Source of the DNA: a virus
Reading direction: 5' to 3' (one strand)
Length of the DNA: 60,680 bases
IMG/VR virus record: IMGVR_UViG_3300022602_000090
Coordinates: 3,664 to 64,343 of that record
Shown here: positions 36,862-43,824 of the stretch, one piece after another
Layout of the letters: each line of letters starts with the position of its first letter
Numbering within the stretch: position 1 is the first letter of the stretch
Translations under genes and position numbers: made by a program
The notes under the pieces: model-generated
The model's database searches: none
What the model was told of the DNA's origin: nothing
The model's input: only the letters and a program-made list of their open reading frames with translations

Positions 36862-38073
36862 ATGTCATATACTTTAACCGTAGTCAATCACACGCCAATC
36901 ACCATTCAAAATGGTGCAACCGATAATACAACAAGCCTAACTCTTGTTGGTAAAAATTATCCTAATTATGGTCAACTTCTTCAACAAGATTTGATCAATC
37001 TATTACAAAGTTGGGCTGGCGCATCTCAACCTGTCAGTGCTGTCACAGGGCAGCTATGGTGGAATACAACATCTGGCGCATTACAGGTTTATACTGGTGC
37101 ATCATTTAAAAATGTTGGCGGATCAACAGTCAGTACAACCGCACCAACCGCCACCGCAATTCAAGGTGATTTGTGGTTTAAAAGTGATGATCAACAATTA
37201 TATGTTTACAGCGGCGCTACCTGGCTTCTTGTTGGACCAAGTTATAGTAGTTCACAGCAATTAACTGCGGCAACCGCACTTAGTATTACTGATACATCAA
37301 GTGCATCTCATACAGTGTTGGCTTTCTATGTAGGTAATTTCCTAACAGGTATTATTAGCAAAGACCCAGTGTTTACACCGCAGGCTACTATCAGTGGATT
37401 TTCTACTATTAATCCTGGTTATAATATTAATACTACGATCTTTACTGGCGCTATCCCATTAAGCGGTCAGTTGATTACCAACGCTCAACCATATGTAACA
37501 AGTCTTGGCACATTGACTGGTTTAACCGTTGCAACTCCTATTGTTGGCAGTGTTCTTTATAATTCAGCAACTGTTACAACTGCTGCCCAACCAAATATTA
37601 CTTCTGTTGGAACGCTTACTAGTTTGAATAGTAGTGGAACAATTAGTTCTGTTACATTTAGCGGTGCATTAAATGGCACGGTTGGTGCTACTACTCCAAA
37701 CACTGGTGCATTTACTACTGCAACAATCAATAATCGTATTGTTGAAGTAGTTAATTCTATTGGTAGCGTTGGAACAACTGCTACTATTGATTGGAGTGCG
37801 GGCGATGTTCAGACTCTTACTCTTACAAATAATTGCGCCCTATCATTTACTAACCCGCCAAGTAGTGGTAAATCACAAACTTTAACCCTAGTAGTATATC
37901 AAGACGGAATAGGCGGCAGAACTTTATCCTATCCATCAGGTACTCGTTGGAGTTATGGTCAGGCACCTGTATTAACAAGTTATCCATCATATCGCGATGT
38001 TCTTTCATTCATCACTTATGATGGCGGAAGCACATATCTAGGTGCATACAGCATGGCAAGCGTTGCCCCATAA
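36862..38073 (+). CDS. Tail fibre protein, paralogue of 29567/30553
   Basis: The 403-residue product has the shared fibre N-terminus (L-T-L-V-G-K-N-Y-P-N-Y-G-Q-L-L-Q-Q-D, G-Q-L-W-W-N) and a second W-F-K-S-D-D-Q-Q-L-Y-V-Y unit. The middle has N-A-Q-P-Y-V-T-S-L-G-T-L and A-Q-P-N-I-T-S-V-G-T-L repeats. The C-terminus is distinct from the other two (T-L-T-L-T-N-N-C-A-L-S-F, G-G-R-T-L-S-Y-P-S-G-T-R-W) and resembles a common phage fibre beta domain. It is followed after 9 bases by a small gene for a domain like the C-terminus of the 30553 fibre. Confidence 0.78.
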   Translation: MSYTLTVVNHTPITIQNGATDNTTSLTLVGKNYPNYGQLLQQDLINLLQSWAGASQPVSAVTGQLWWNTTSGALQVYTGASFKNVGGSTVSTTAPTATAIQGDLWFKSDDQQLYVYSGATWLLVGPSYSSSQQLTAATALSITDTSSASHTVLAFYVGNFLTGIISKDPVFTPQATISGFSTINPGYNINTTIFTGAIPLSGQLITNAQPYVTSLGTLTGLTVATPIVGSVLYNSATVTTAAQPNITSVGTLTSLNSSGTISSVTFSGALNGTVGATTPNTGAFTTATINNRIVEVVNSIGSVGTTATIDWSAGDVQTLTLTNNCALSFTNPPSSGKSQTLTLVVYQDGIGGRTLSYPSGTRWSYGQAPVLTSYPSYRDVLSFITYDGGSTYLGAYSMASVAP

Positions 38074-38082
38074 GGAAGAAAT

Positions 38083-38478
38083 ATGTCAACATTAGCAGTC
38101 TCATTTTTTACAGAAGAACAATATGATTCAAATCTATTGGTAGTTCTTGGTGGAGAAAAAACAGAAGCAATTATTGCAACAAAATCACATGATCCAAAAG
38201 TTCTTGGCGTTACAACTGATTTAAGCAATTGTGAAATTACTCTTGCTGAATTTGGTAACAATGCAACATTTCCACTTGTTGCTGTTGCTGGTCGTATTGA
38301 TTGTCAAGTACAAGGACCAATTGATGAAGGCGATTGTGTTGTAACAAGCGACCAACCTGGTATTGGACAAAAGCTTGATCCTACAAAATGGGTGCCTGGC
38401 TGCATTATTGGTAAGGCTGTAAATGCAATTCCTGATGATAGCGTTCAATTAATCAACATTGTTGTTGGATTGCACTAA
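38083..38478 (+). CDS. Stand-alone fibre C-terminal domain protein
   Basis: The 131-residue product shares the plan of the C-terminal domain of the fibre at 30553: D-x-K-V-L-G-V-T, V-A-V-A-G-R-I-D-C-Q-V-Q-G-P-I-D-E-G-D, then a P-G-C-I-I-G-K-A stretch and V-V-G-L-H. In phage fibres this domain usually sits at the C-terminus of a longer chain; here it is free-standing, after the 36862 fibre. It may act as an in-trans chaperone or cap. Confidence 0.65.
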   Translation: MSTLAVSFFTEEQYDSNLLVVLGGEKTEAIIATKSHDPKVLGVTTDLSNCEITLAEFGNNATFPLVAVAGRIDCQVQGPIDEGDCVVTSDQPGIGQKLDPTKWVPGCIIGKAVNAIPDDSVQLINIVVGLH

Positions 38479-38481
38479 ATA
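38476..38481 (+). promoter_or_regulatory. Candidate late promoter across a stop codon (TAAATA)
   Basis: TAAATAC begins at the TAA stop of the previous gene. GTGGGAA follows, and the next ATG is at 38503. Confidence 0.5.
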
Positions 38482-38502
38482 CAGTCGTGGGAAATATAAA
38501 AT

Positions 38503-39390
38503 ATGGCATATTCTAGTGGTGGTTTAATCCAAGGCAGTGATTATAATGGTTTCGCAACCAGTGTTAACCAATTGTGGGGAACTGGTAGCGGCAATTATGG
38601 TTATGGTCAAAGCGGAACTCTAAACACTTCTATTACGGGCGTGGTTGCAGCAAGTGATTGGGCAACTATGATTTCTCGCATGAGCACTATGCAACAGCAT
38701 CAGTTTAATAATACAACTGGTGTTCCTGCGCAACCAAGTAGCGGTGGTATTATAACTTATTTGAGCCAAATTTCTACTGAAATTACAAGTTTGCAGAATA
38801 ACCGTTTCGCAAGTTATACTACTCCAAGCGGTGGAGCACAGGCAAGTACATCTAACGGCACTACATGGCATACAAGTAGTGTTAAAACTTGGACTATTGC
38901 TTTTGCTAGTGATAATAACGCACGTTATTTCTTTAATGCTGGTGGCACAATAGAATTTGTATCAAATGGTAATAGTATAACTCCTGCAACTTGGAATAGT
39001 TTTGTTAATACTGGTTATGCTTATACTGGTTTGTATGCAACCTCTTTTGTTCATTTTGGAACAGTAGGGACATATACCCGTGGAACTTATGCAAATGGTA
39101 GTGGATTCTTTAATCTCACATCTACTCCAACATCATTTTTAACAATGACAGAAACTGGCACTGGCAATAGTAATTACAATGCCAATTCTGTTGATCTTAA
39201 ATTAAGTTATAATGGCAGTGGAACAATTACAGTAACTCTAACATTAACTGACAATGATAGTAATGCTTTTGGTTATACCAATACTGGCACCACCGTTGCT
39301 TATATATTGCCCTATTATCCAGAAACCACTTATCTATCTAATAGTTGGGGAACCCCAACTGTTACAAATACGGTTAATTCACAAAGTTGA
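38503..39390 (+). CDS. Virion/tail fibre protein
   Basis: The 295-residue product begins M-A-Y-S-S-G-G-L-I-Q-G-S-D-Y-N-G-F, then W-G-T-G-S-G-N-Y-G-Y-G-Q, a start I recall from short virion proteins of cyanophages. Its middle and C-terminus are beta-rich (G-T-I-E-F-V, F-H-F-G-like V-H-F-G-T-V-G, V-T-L-T-L-T-D-N-D). Role probably structural. It converges on the GIY-YIG gene with only 2 bases between the stops and no clear terminator. Confidence 0.68.
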   Translation: MAYSSGGLIQGSDYNGFATSVNQLWGTGSGNYGYGQSGTLNTSITGVVAASDWATMISRMSTMQQHQFNNTTGVPAQPSSGGIITYLSQISTEITSLQNNRFASYTTPSGGAQASTSNGTTWHTSSVKTWTIAFASDNNARYFFNAGGTIEFVSNGNSITPATWNSFVNTGYAYTGLYATSFVHFGTVGTYTRGTYANGSGFFNLTSTPTSFLTMTETGTGNSNYNANSVDLKLSYNGSGTITVTLTLTDNDSNAFGYTNTGTTVAYILPYYPETTYLSNSWGTPTVTNTVNSQS

Positions 39391-39392
39391 GA

Positions 39393-39968
39393 TTATTTTA
39401 TTTTTTTAATCCGTAGTTTGGCAGCAGCAGATAATTTTGCACGATGTTCTAAAGTAAATTTTTTTCCATAATTTGGATTTTTTTCTCCTCTTTCAGCATT
39501 GCCAATTTTAGCACGGTGTTCTTCTGATAATTTTCTGCCTATCTTTGCCGCTCGCATTTTAGCACGAGTTTCTTCTGAAACTATTCTTCCATAACTAGGA
39601 CTATCTTTTCCTACTTTTCCATACATATGGTTTTTTTCACCTGTTATGGCAAGTCGTTGTTCTGTTGAATACTTGTATCCGCAAGTTCCCTCTCCACCAT
39701 CGCTTCGATTAATTAATATACCAGTATTGTTGTCTTTACGACCATACCAAGTAATCATACGGCGTTCTATTGCTAATGCACCGATTTCAGTTAGATTATG
39801 TTCAAGTATGATAATTTTAGATTGATCTTTTGGAATAGATGTTCCTTTGTGTTTTGCCCATGCACGACCATCTTTCCCCTTGCCAATATAATATGGAGTT
39901 GAATCTGATGCTCTTATATAAGCATATACATAATATCCGCTTGGCGGATTAGTGCTGGTAAATACCAT
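39393..39968 (-). CDS. GIY-YIG homing endonuclease with NUMOD3 repeats (copy A)
   Basis: The 191-residue product has the GIY-YIG nuclease core at its N-terminus (G-Y-Y-V-Y-A-Y, Y-Y-I-G-K-G, R-A-W with the catalytic Arg, and the Glu in A-I-E-R-R-M). C-terminal NUMOD3-type DNA-binding repeats follow ([24 protein letters not shown]). I chose ATG 39968, with AAGGA 10 bases upstream, over an ATG at 40010 that lies inside the leader hairpin. Such enzymes cut phage DNA to spread their own gene. Copy B is at 42071. Both have the same late promoter and leader. Confidence 0.87.
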   Translation of the reverse strand: MVFTSTNPPSGYYVYAYIRASDSTPYYIGKGKDGRAWAKHKGTSIPKDQSKIIILEHNLTEIGALAIERRMITWYGRKDNNTGILINRSDGGEGTCGYKYSTEQRLAITGEKNHMYGKVGKDSPSYGRIVSEETRAKMRAAKIGRKLSEEHRAKIGNAERGEKNPNYGKKFTLEHRAKLSAAAKLRIKKIK

Positions 39969-39994
39969 TGCGCTGTGTTCCTTCATAACATAGA

Positions 39995-40022
39995 GTAGGT
40001 GGGGCGGCAACCCGTGACCTAC
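39995..40022 (-). promoter_or_regulatory. Conserved 5' leader hairpin, copy A
   Basis: On the minus strand GTAGGT pairs with ACCTAC. Inside are a CAC internal loop, a GGG:CCC stem and the six-base loop TTGCCG. Copy B at 42018 has the same 28-base layout with compensating changes in both stems. It starts about 6 bases after the late-promoter core, so it should lie at or near the 5' end of the endonuclease mRNA. Confidence 0.7.
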
Positions 40023-40027
40023 ATTAT

Positions 40028-40035
40028 TATTTATA
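40028..40035 (-). promoter_or_regulatory. Late promoter, exact TATAAATA
   Basis: The minus-strand TATAAATA matches the T4 late consensus at all eight positions and reads towards the GIY-YIG gene A, through its leader hairpin. It lies back to back with the plus-strand sigma70 promoter at 40044. Confidence 0.7.
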
Positions 40036-40043
40036 CAATTTTA

Positions 40044-40072
40044 TTGACAACAATTAACTATTCTGTTATAAT
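40044..40072 (+). promoter_or_regulatory. Sigma70 promoter, consensus TTGACA-17-TATAAT
   Basis: The -35 TTGACA (40044-40049) and -10 TATAAT (40067-40072) are both perfect and 17 bases apart, with a TG before the -10. The ATG at 40079 comes 6 bases after the -10, so the start of transcription probably falls at the ATG. It should be read by host polymerase early in infection. Confidence 0.85.
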
Positions 40073-40078
40073 TCTCTT

Positions 40079-40423
40079 ATGAACACAGAAGAATTGCGTG
40101 ATGCAGCCAGAGTAGCGTATGACCGTGAACTGGCAAAACAAAACATTAACACTGCCATTGAATCACGAATGACCGTGAATTATAATGGCGGCATGTTTAT
40201 CGTAACCCAAGAACTTATTGCTTTCTTACATGCTTGGATGCCAACTCCACATCTACCCACCCCTGATGGCAAAATCTATATGATGGATGCCTATGATGTT
40301 CCAGTTAAAGTTCTTCCATACGAACTATTGAACATTTGTCAGCGCCGCTGGTATGAAGTCATGAACGAGTTTGCCGCAGAATACGAAGAGTTTACAAAAG
40401 TTAGAAATGCTCGTCAACTCTAA
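40079..40423 (+). CDS. Protein of unknown function with a strong early promoter
   Basis: I do not recognise this 114-residue protein. The N-terminus (M-N-T-E-E-L, then D-R-E-L-A-K-Q) is similar to that of the protein at 42660 (M-N-T-N-E-E, then E-R-E-L-A-K-Q). Later parts include M-F-I-V-T-Q-E-L-I and V-K-V-L-P-Y-E-L-L. No ribosome-binding site can be present if transcription starts at the ATG, so the mRNA may be leaderless. It overlaps the next gene by 17 bases. Confidence 0.65.
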   Translation: MNTEELRDAARVAYDRELAKQNINTAIESRMTVNYNGGMFIVTQELIAFLHAWMPTPHLPTPDGKIYMMDAYDVPVKVLPYELLNICQRRWYEVMNEFAAEYEEFTKVRNARQL

Positions 40424-41171
40424 CATTGGTTGCCTTATTGCAGCATTTGATAATGAGAATTATATCTATTTTGATATGGCGATAATAGCGGCTGACCGTG
40501 TTGTTAAGCATTTAAACATTCCTGTTACTATCGTAACTGATAGAACGGATGGCAATATTGGACCGCATAAACGAATTGTTGTTGAAAAACCTGGCAATAA
40601 CTGGCGAAGTGATGATACCACTTGGCGCAATCTTATCCGCACAAAACTATATGATTTAAGTCCATATGATAGAACTTTAATCATAGACGGCGACTATTTT
40701 ATCTGCACCTCCAATCTGTTGCCACATTTAAACAGCAGTGCTGATTTTATAATGACCAAGCAAGTTTATAATTTAACTAATCATAAATTAGAATCATTTA
40801 AACTTGGTAATACAAGGATTGACATGTATTGGGCAACGGTTTGCATTTTTAATAAATGCAAAGAAAGCCACATGATATTTGAAATGGCTAAACATGTTCA
40901 AGCACATTATGAATATTATAGCATACTCTATGAATATCGTCGTGTTCCAATCCGTAATGATTTTATATTCTCTGTTGCTTTACACCTTATGGGTGGATAT
41001 GGTATGAAGGATTATAGTTTTAAGAATTATCCACTTGTCAATTGCGATTCTAAAATAGATTATGATAGATTTGAAGATGATAAACTTGTATATCGTTATA
41101 TAACCGATAAAGTTTATGCAAATAGTATTAAAAATATAGATTTGCATCTTATGAATAAGGATCAATTTTAA
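40407..41171 (+). CDS. Glycosyltransferase-like protein (GT-A fold)
   Basis: The chosen start, ATG at 40407, gives 255 residues beginning M-L-V-N-S-N-I-G-C-L-I-A-A-F. The sequence fits a nucleotide-diphospho-sugar transferase: a beta strand ending near I-V-T-D, then L-I-I-D-G-D-Y-F with the D-x-D metal motif at 94-96. The D-M-Y-W-A-T stretch and R-N-D-F-I-F-S would lie in the acceptor half. Donor and acceptor are unknown. It is followed without a gap by a second related protein, the start overlapping its stop as TAATG. Confidence 0.65.
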   Translation: MLVNSNIGCLIAAFDNENYIYFDMAIIAADRVVKHLNIPVTIVTDRTDGNIGPHKRIVVEKPGNNWRSDDTTWRNLIRTKLYDLSPYDRTLIIDGDYFICTSNLLPHLNSSADFIMTKQVYNLTNHKLESFKLGNTRIDMYWATVCIFNKCKESHMIFEMAKHVQAHYEYYSILYEYRRVPIRNDFIFSVALHLMGGYGMKDYSFKNYPLVNCDSKIDYDRFEDDKLVYRYITDKVYANSIKNIDLHLMNKDQF

Positions 41172-42013
41172 TGAGCAGCGGTTATCTTTGTATTGCACAG
41201 AATAACGGTGAGGTAGATTACTTGAAGATGGCATATCTTCAAGCACTAAGTTGCAAACTTACGCAAATCTTGGATAATAATTTCAGCGTTATTGTAGATA
41301 AAGAAACCGCTGAATGTGTAACTGATGCACATCGTGCTGTATTTGATAAAGTTATCGTGCTAAAACATGACCTTGCACAAAACAGCAAGATTAAGATGCA
41401 AAATGAATGTCAAGTATTTGCGTATAGCCCATATAAAAGCACAATTAAAACAGAATGTGATATGTTATTCACAACAGATTTAAGTTGGTTATGGAATACA
41501 TATGCTCCATTTACATATAGTTTTACACAAAGTGTTTATACCTATGATGGACATGCAATTGATAATCGCAAATATCGTCAGCAATTTGATGAAAATTTAA
41601 TGCCAAACATTTATAGTGCATGGACTTACTTTACATATGATACCGCATGTAAAGAAATATATGATACCATGCGTTTTATCATAGATGATTGGGATTATTA
41701 CCGTGACAATTATCTTGTCAATTGTCGTTATGATGAACCACGAACGGATGAGGTTTATGCTCTTTCGTTAAAGATATTAGATATAAAACCACGTGATACT
41801 GGATTTGGTTTTGTGCATATGAAATCTGAATTGCAACATTGTCCAAGCAAGCAACCTTGGCAAGAACAATTGAATTGGGATATTCAGCCTGATTTTATTC
41901 CAACGATTGGGCATTATAAACAAACAAGACCGTTGCATTATGTAGAAAAAACCTTTGCAACAGATGAATTATTGGACAAATATGAATGGGGATATAAAAA
42001 TATGCATAAATAA
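41171..42013 (+). CDS. Glycosyltransferase-like protein
   Basis: The 280-residue product begins M-S-S-G-Y-L-C-I-A-Q-N-N-G and has a possible metal motif in T-E-C-D-M-L-F (Asp97), after a strand pattern like that of the upstream gene. Later residues include D-E-V-Y-A-L-S and F-V-H-M-K. I recall similar cyanophage proteins annotated as glycosyltransferases, but only the E-C-D position stands in for D-x-D, so activity is uncertain. Its stop codon overlaps the late promoter of GIY-YIG gene B. Confidence 0.55.
   Translation: MSSGYLCIAQNNGEVDYLKMAYLQALSCKLTQILDNNFSVIVDKETAECVTDAHRAVFDKVIVLKHDLAQNSKIKMQNECQVFAYSPYKSTIKTECDMLFTTDLSWLWNTYAPFTYSFTQSVYTYDGHAIDNRKYRQQFDENLMPNIYSAWTYFTYDTACKEIYDTMRFIIDDWDYYRDNYLVNCRYDEPRTDEVYALSLKILDIKPRDTGFGFVHMKSELQHCPSKQPWQEQLNWDIQPDFIPTIGHYKQTRPLHYVEKTFATDELLDKYEWGYKNMHK
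42007..42012 (+). promoter_or_regulatory. Late promoter for GIY-YIG gene B (ATAAATAATA)
   Basis: TAAATA at 42007-42012 sits across the stop codon of the previous gene. The surrounding ATAAATAATA is identical to that before copy A. Confidence 0.65.
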
Positions 42014-42017
42014 TAGC

Positions 42018-42045
42018 GTAGGCCACGGACTGCAATCCTGCCTAC
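42018..42045 (+). promoter_or_regulatory. Conserved 5' leader hairpin, copy B
   Basis: GTAGGC pairs with GCCTAC, enclosing CAC, a GGA:TCC stem and the loop CTGCAA. Compared with copy A the T:A pair is C:G and a G:C pair is A:T, both keeping pairing. TCTAT follows in both copies, then a ribosome-binding site (GGGAGGG at 42056-42062) before ATG 42071. Confidence 0.7.
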
Positions 42046-42070
42046 TCTATCGCCTGGGAGGGCAACAGCA

Positions 42071-42628
42071 ATGACAAATATTTATTACGTATATCAATAC
42101 GTTCGTGAAGATTTAACTCCATATTACATTGGCAAGGGCAAAGGTTATAGAGCCTGGCAAAAACACTCAACAATACCACTCCCAAGTGATTTAACTCGTA
42201 TTTCTATACTAGCAGAAAACCTAACTGAAGATCAAGCATTTAATTTAGAAATAGAACTAATTGCAAAATATGGTCGCAAGGATTTAGGAACTGGTATTTT
42301 AAGAAATAAAACAGATGGCGGCGAAGGAAATAGTGGTTGGGTTCCAACGAGCGAAACACGTTCCAAACAATCTGTTGCTGCAAAGGGAAGAGTTAGTAAT
42401 AGAAAGGGTGTAAAACTATCAAAAGAAACCTGTGAAAAAATATCTAATTCAAATAAAGGAAAAATAGGTTCCAACAAAGGAAAAAATTTCTCACAAGAGC
42501 ATCGTCAAAAATTATCCGAATCTCATAAAGGTTATAAACAAAGCGAAGAACATCTTGCAAAAAGATCAGCAGCACTTAAAGGAAAACCAAATCCTAATAA
42601 AGGTAAAAAATATAAAAATAAAGTTTAA
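42071..42628 (+). CDS. GIY-YIG homing endonuclease with NUMOD3 repeats (copy B)
   Basis: The 185-residue product has Y-Y-V-Y-Q-Y-V-R, Y-Y-I-G-K-G, R-A-W and I-E-L-I-A-K-Y-G-R of a GIY-YIG core. The second half has NUMOD3-like units (T-R-S-K-Q-S, S-K-E-T-C-E-K-I-S, S-Q-E-H-R-Q-K-L-S-E, S-E-E-H-L-A-K-R) and a lysine-rich C-terminus. It is a paralogue of copy A, in the opposite orientation. A GGGAGGG ribosome-binding site precedes the ATG by 8 bases. Confidence 0.9.
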   Translation: MTNIYYVYQYVREDLTPYYIGKGKGYRAWQKHSTIPLPSDLTRISILAENLTEDQAFNLEIELIAKYGRKDLGTGILRNKTDGGEGNSGWVPTSETRSKQSVAAKGRVSNRKGVKLSKETCEKISNSNKGKIGSNKGKNFSQEHRQKLSESHKGYKQSEEHLAKRSAALKGKPNPNKGKKYKNKV

Positions 42629-42643
42629 TTGACTTACAATATA

Positions 42644-42652
42644 TGGTATAAT
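42644..42652 (+). promoter_or_regulatory. Extended -10 sigma70-type promoter (TGGTATAAT)
   Basis: TGG directly precedes TATAAT (42647-42652), an extended -10. A TTGACT upstream is only 12 bases from the -10, too close to serve as -35. The ATG at 42660 starts 7 bases after the -10. The sequence from the -10 to the ATG is almost the same as at 40067. Confidence 0.65.
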
Positions 42653-42659
42653 TACTCTT

Positions 42660-42893
42660 ATGAATACCAACGAAGAAATCGCTGATTGGTGGGCTGAGTT
42701 TGAACGAGAACTTGCAAAACAAGTTAAGCCAAACGATCCTAATCCACCGCCAAAACCAATTATGCCACAACCTAAAATACCAACACAAAATATATTGGTA
42801 AAAGGTGGCACAGATTATTATACGCTGCATGATGATTATCAGTTTCCTGTGAATACTGGTTATCCAAATGTGCAAGGATGGAAAAGTGTCTGA
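42660..42893 (+). CDS. Small Pro-rich protein of unknown function
   Basis: A 77-residue protein I do not recognise. It shares its first residues and promoter with the 40079 gene (E-R-E-L-A-K-Q). The middle is Pro-rich (P-N-P-P-P-K-P-I-M-P-Q). It is the first gene of the glycosyltransferase/radical-SAM run and its end overlaps the next start by 8 bases. Its size makes it a candidate partner or substrate for the downstream enzymes, but nothing in the sequence shows that. Confidence 0.6.
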   Translation: MNTNEEIADWWAEFERELAKQVKPNDPNPPPKPIMPQPKIPTQNILVKGGTDYYTLHDDYQFPVNTGYPNVQGWKSV

Positions 42894-43824
42894 GTTAGTT
42901 GATATTAGTGAATTAGATTGTATCTTTTTAAGTTACAAAGAACCAAATGCAGATGCAAACTTTGCATATTTGCGTTCATTTGCGCCATGGGCAAAGCGAG
43001 TTGATGGCATAGAAGGTTCGGATGCCGCACACAAAGCAGCGGCTGCTGCCAGTGAAACAGAACGCTTTATTCTTATAGATGCCGACAATCAACCTAACCC
43101 AGAGTTCTTTAATCAGCAACTTCGTATGAACCATCTTAATGACCAATGTGTATTTCGTTGGCGAGCCAGAAATATTATTAATGGATTATGTTATGGCAAT
43201 GGTGGCATTTCAAGTTGGACTAAAACTTTTGTAAACAATATGCGAACTCATGAAGCAACTGATGGTAGCAATGATACTGCTGTTGAATTTTGCTTTGATA
43301 ATAATTATTGGGCAATGCATGATGTATGGAGCACAACGCTGCCTAATTCTTCGCCACAACAAGCATGGCAAGCAGGATTTCGTGAAGGTGTAAAACTATG
43401 CCTTGATCGTGGTCGTCGCCCTACACCAGAAGAATTTGAAAGTGCTACTTGGCATGGTAATCGTGCTAACCTTGTTATTTGGGCAACAGTTGGTGCGGAT
43501 GTTGAGTTTGGCAAATGGGCAATAATGGGTGCTAGACAAGGTGCGCATATGACTATGTTTGTTGATGATTGGGATTATCGTGAAGTTCGTGATTTTAAAA
43601 AACTTGATAATTTGTGGCAATATACAATGGATGATGGTTTACAAAGAAGCGAACAGTATGCAAATATATTGCGTAAACGTTTAAATCTTGATATTATAAG
43701 CATGTCGCCTGAGCAAAGTTCTTGGTATAAGAAACATCAACGAGCATACCAGAACATTGATATCATGCTGCTAGAGAGGGATGTTCATAGTGTCATCAGA
43801 AACGCTGCTAGACAACAGTGGTGA
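42886..43824 (+). CDS. GT-A-like glycosyltransferase
   Basis: The chosen start is GTG at 42886, with AAGGA seven bases upstream; an ATG at 42868 has no visible ribosome-binding site. The 312-residue product has D-C-I-F-L-S-Y-K-E-P-N-A-D-A-N, H-K-A-A-A-A-A-S-E-T-E-R-F and I-D-A-D-N (65-68), a D-x-D-type metal motif. W-Q-A-G-F-R-E-G-V-K-L and G-K-W-A-I-M-G-A-R-Q-G follow. The C-terminal part of the 51378 protein is a paralogue (D-I-I-F-I-S-Y-D-E-P-E-A-D-A-N). Substrate unknown; the gene precedes the five radical-SAM genes and overlaps the first. Confidence 0.65.
   Translation: MSELVDISELDCIFLSYKEPNADANFAYLRSFAPWAKRVDGIEGSDAAHKAAAAASETERFILIDADNQPNPEFFNQQLRMNHLNDQCVFRWRARNIINGLCYGNGGISSWTKTFVNNMRTHEATDGSNDTAVEFCFDNNYWAMHDVWSTTLPNSSPQQAWQAGFREGVKLCLDRGRRPTPEEFESATWHGNRANLVIWATVGADVEFGKWAIMGARQGAHMTMFVDDWDYREVRDFKKLDNLWQYTMDDGLQRSEQYANILRKRLNLDIISMSPEQSSWYKKHQRAYQNIDIMLLERDVHSVIRNAARQQW

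Noticed and set aside
39388-39420. T-rich stretch between the convergent 38503 and GIY-YIG genes as a terminator
   Set aside because: There is a T run but only a very weak GATTA/TAATC inverted repeat, with no stable stem.
42018-42045. tRNA-Cys-like anticodon arm in the leader hairpin
   Set aside because: The loop CTGCAA has only 6 bases and there is no T-arm or acceptor stem; copy A has different loop bases.
42629-42652. TTGACT-TATAAT as a -35/-10 pair
   Set aside because: The spacer is 12 bases, too short for sigma70. The extended -10 is the better explanation.
42660-42893. RiPP precursor peptide for the radical-SAM genes
   Set aside because: The protein has no leader-core layout, no GG cleavage site and no Cys-rich core. 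Kept only as a possibility in the findings.
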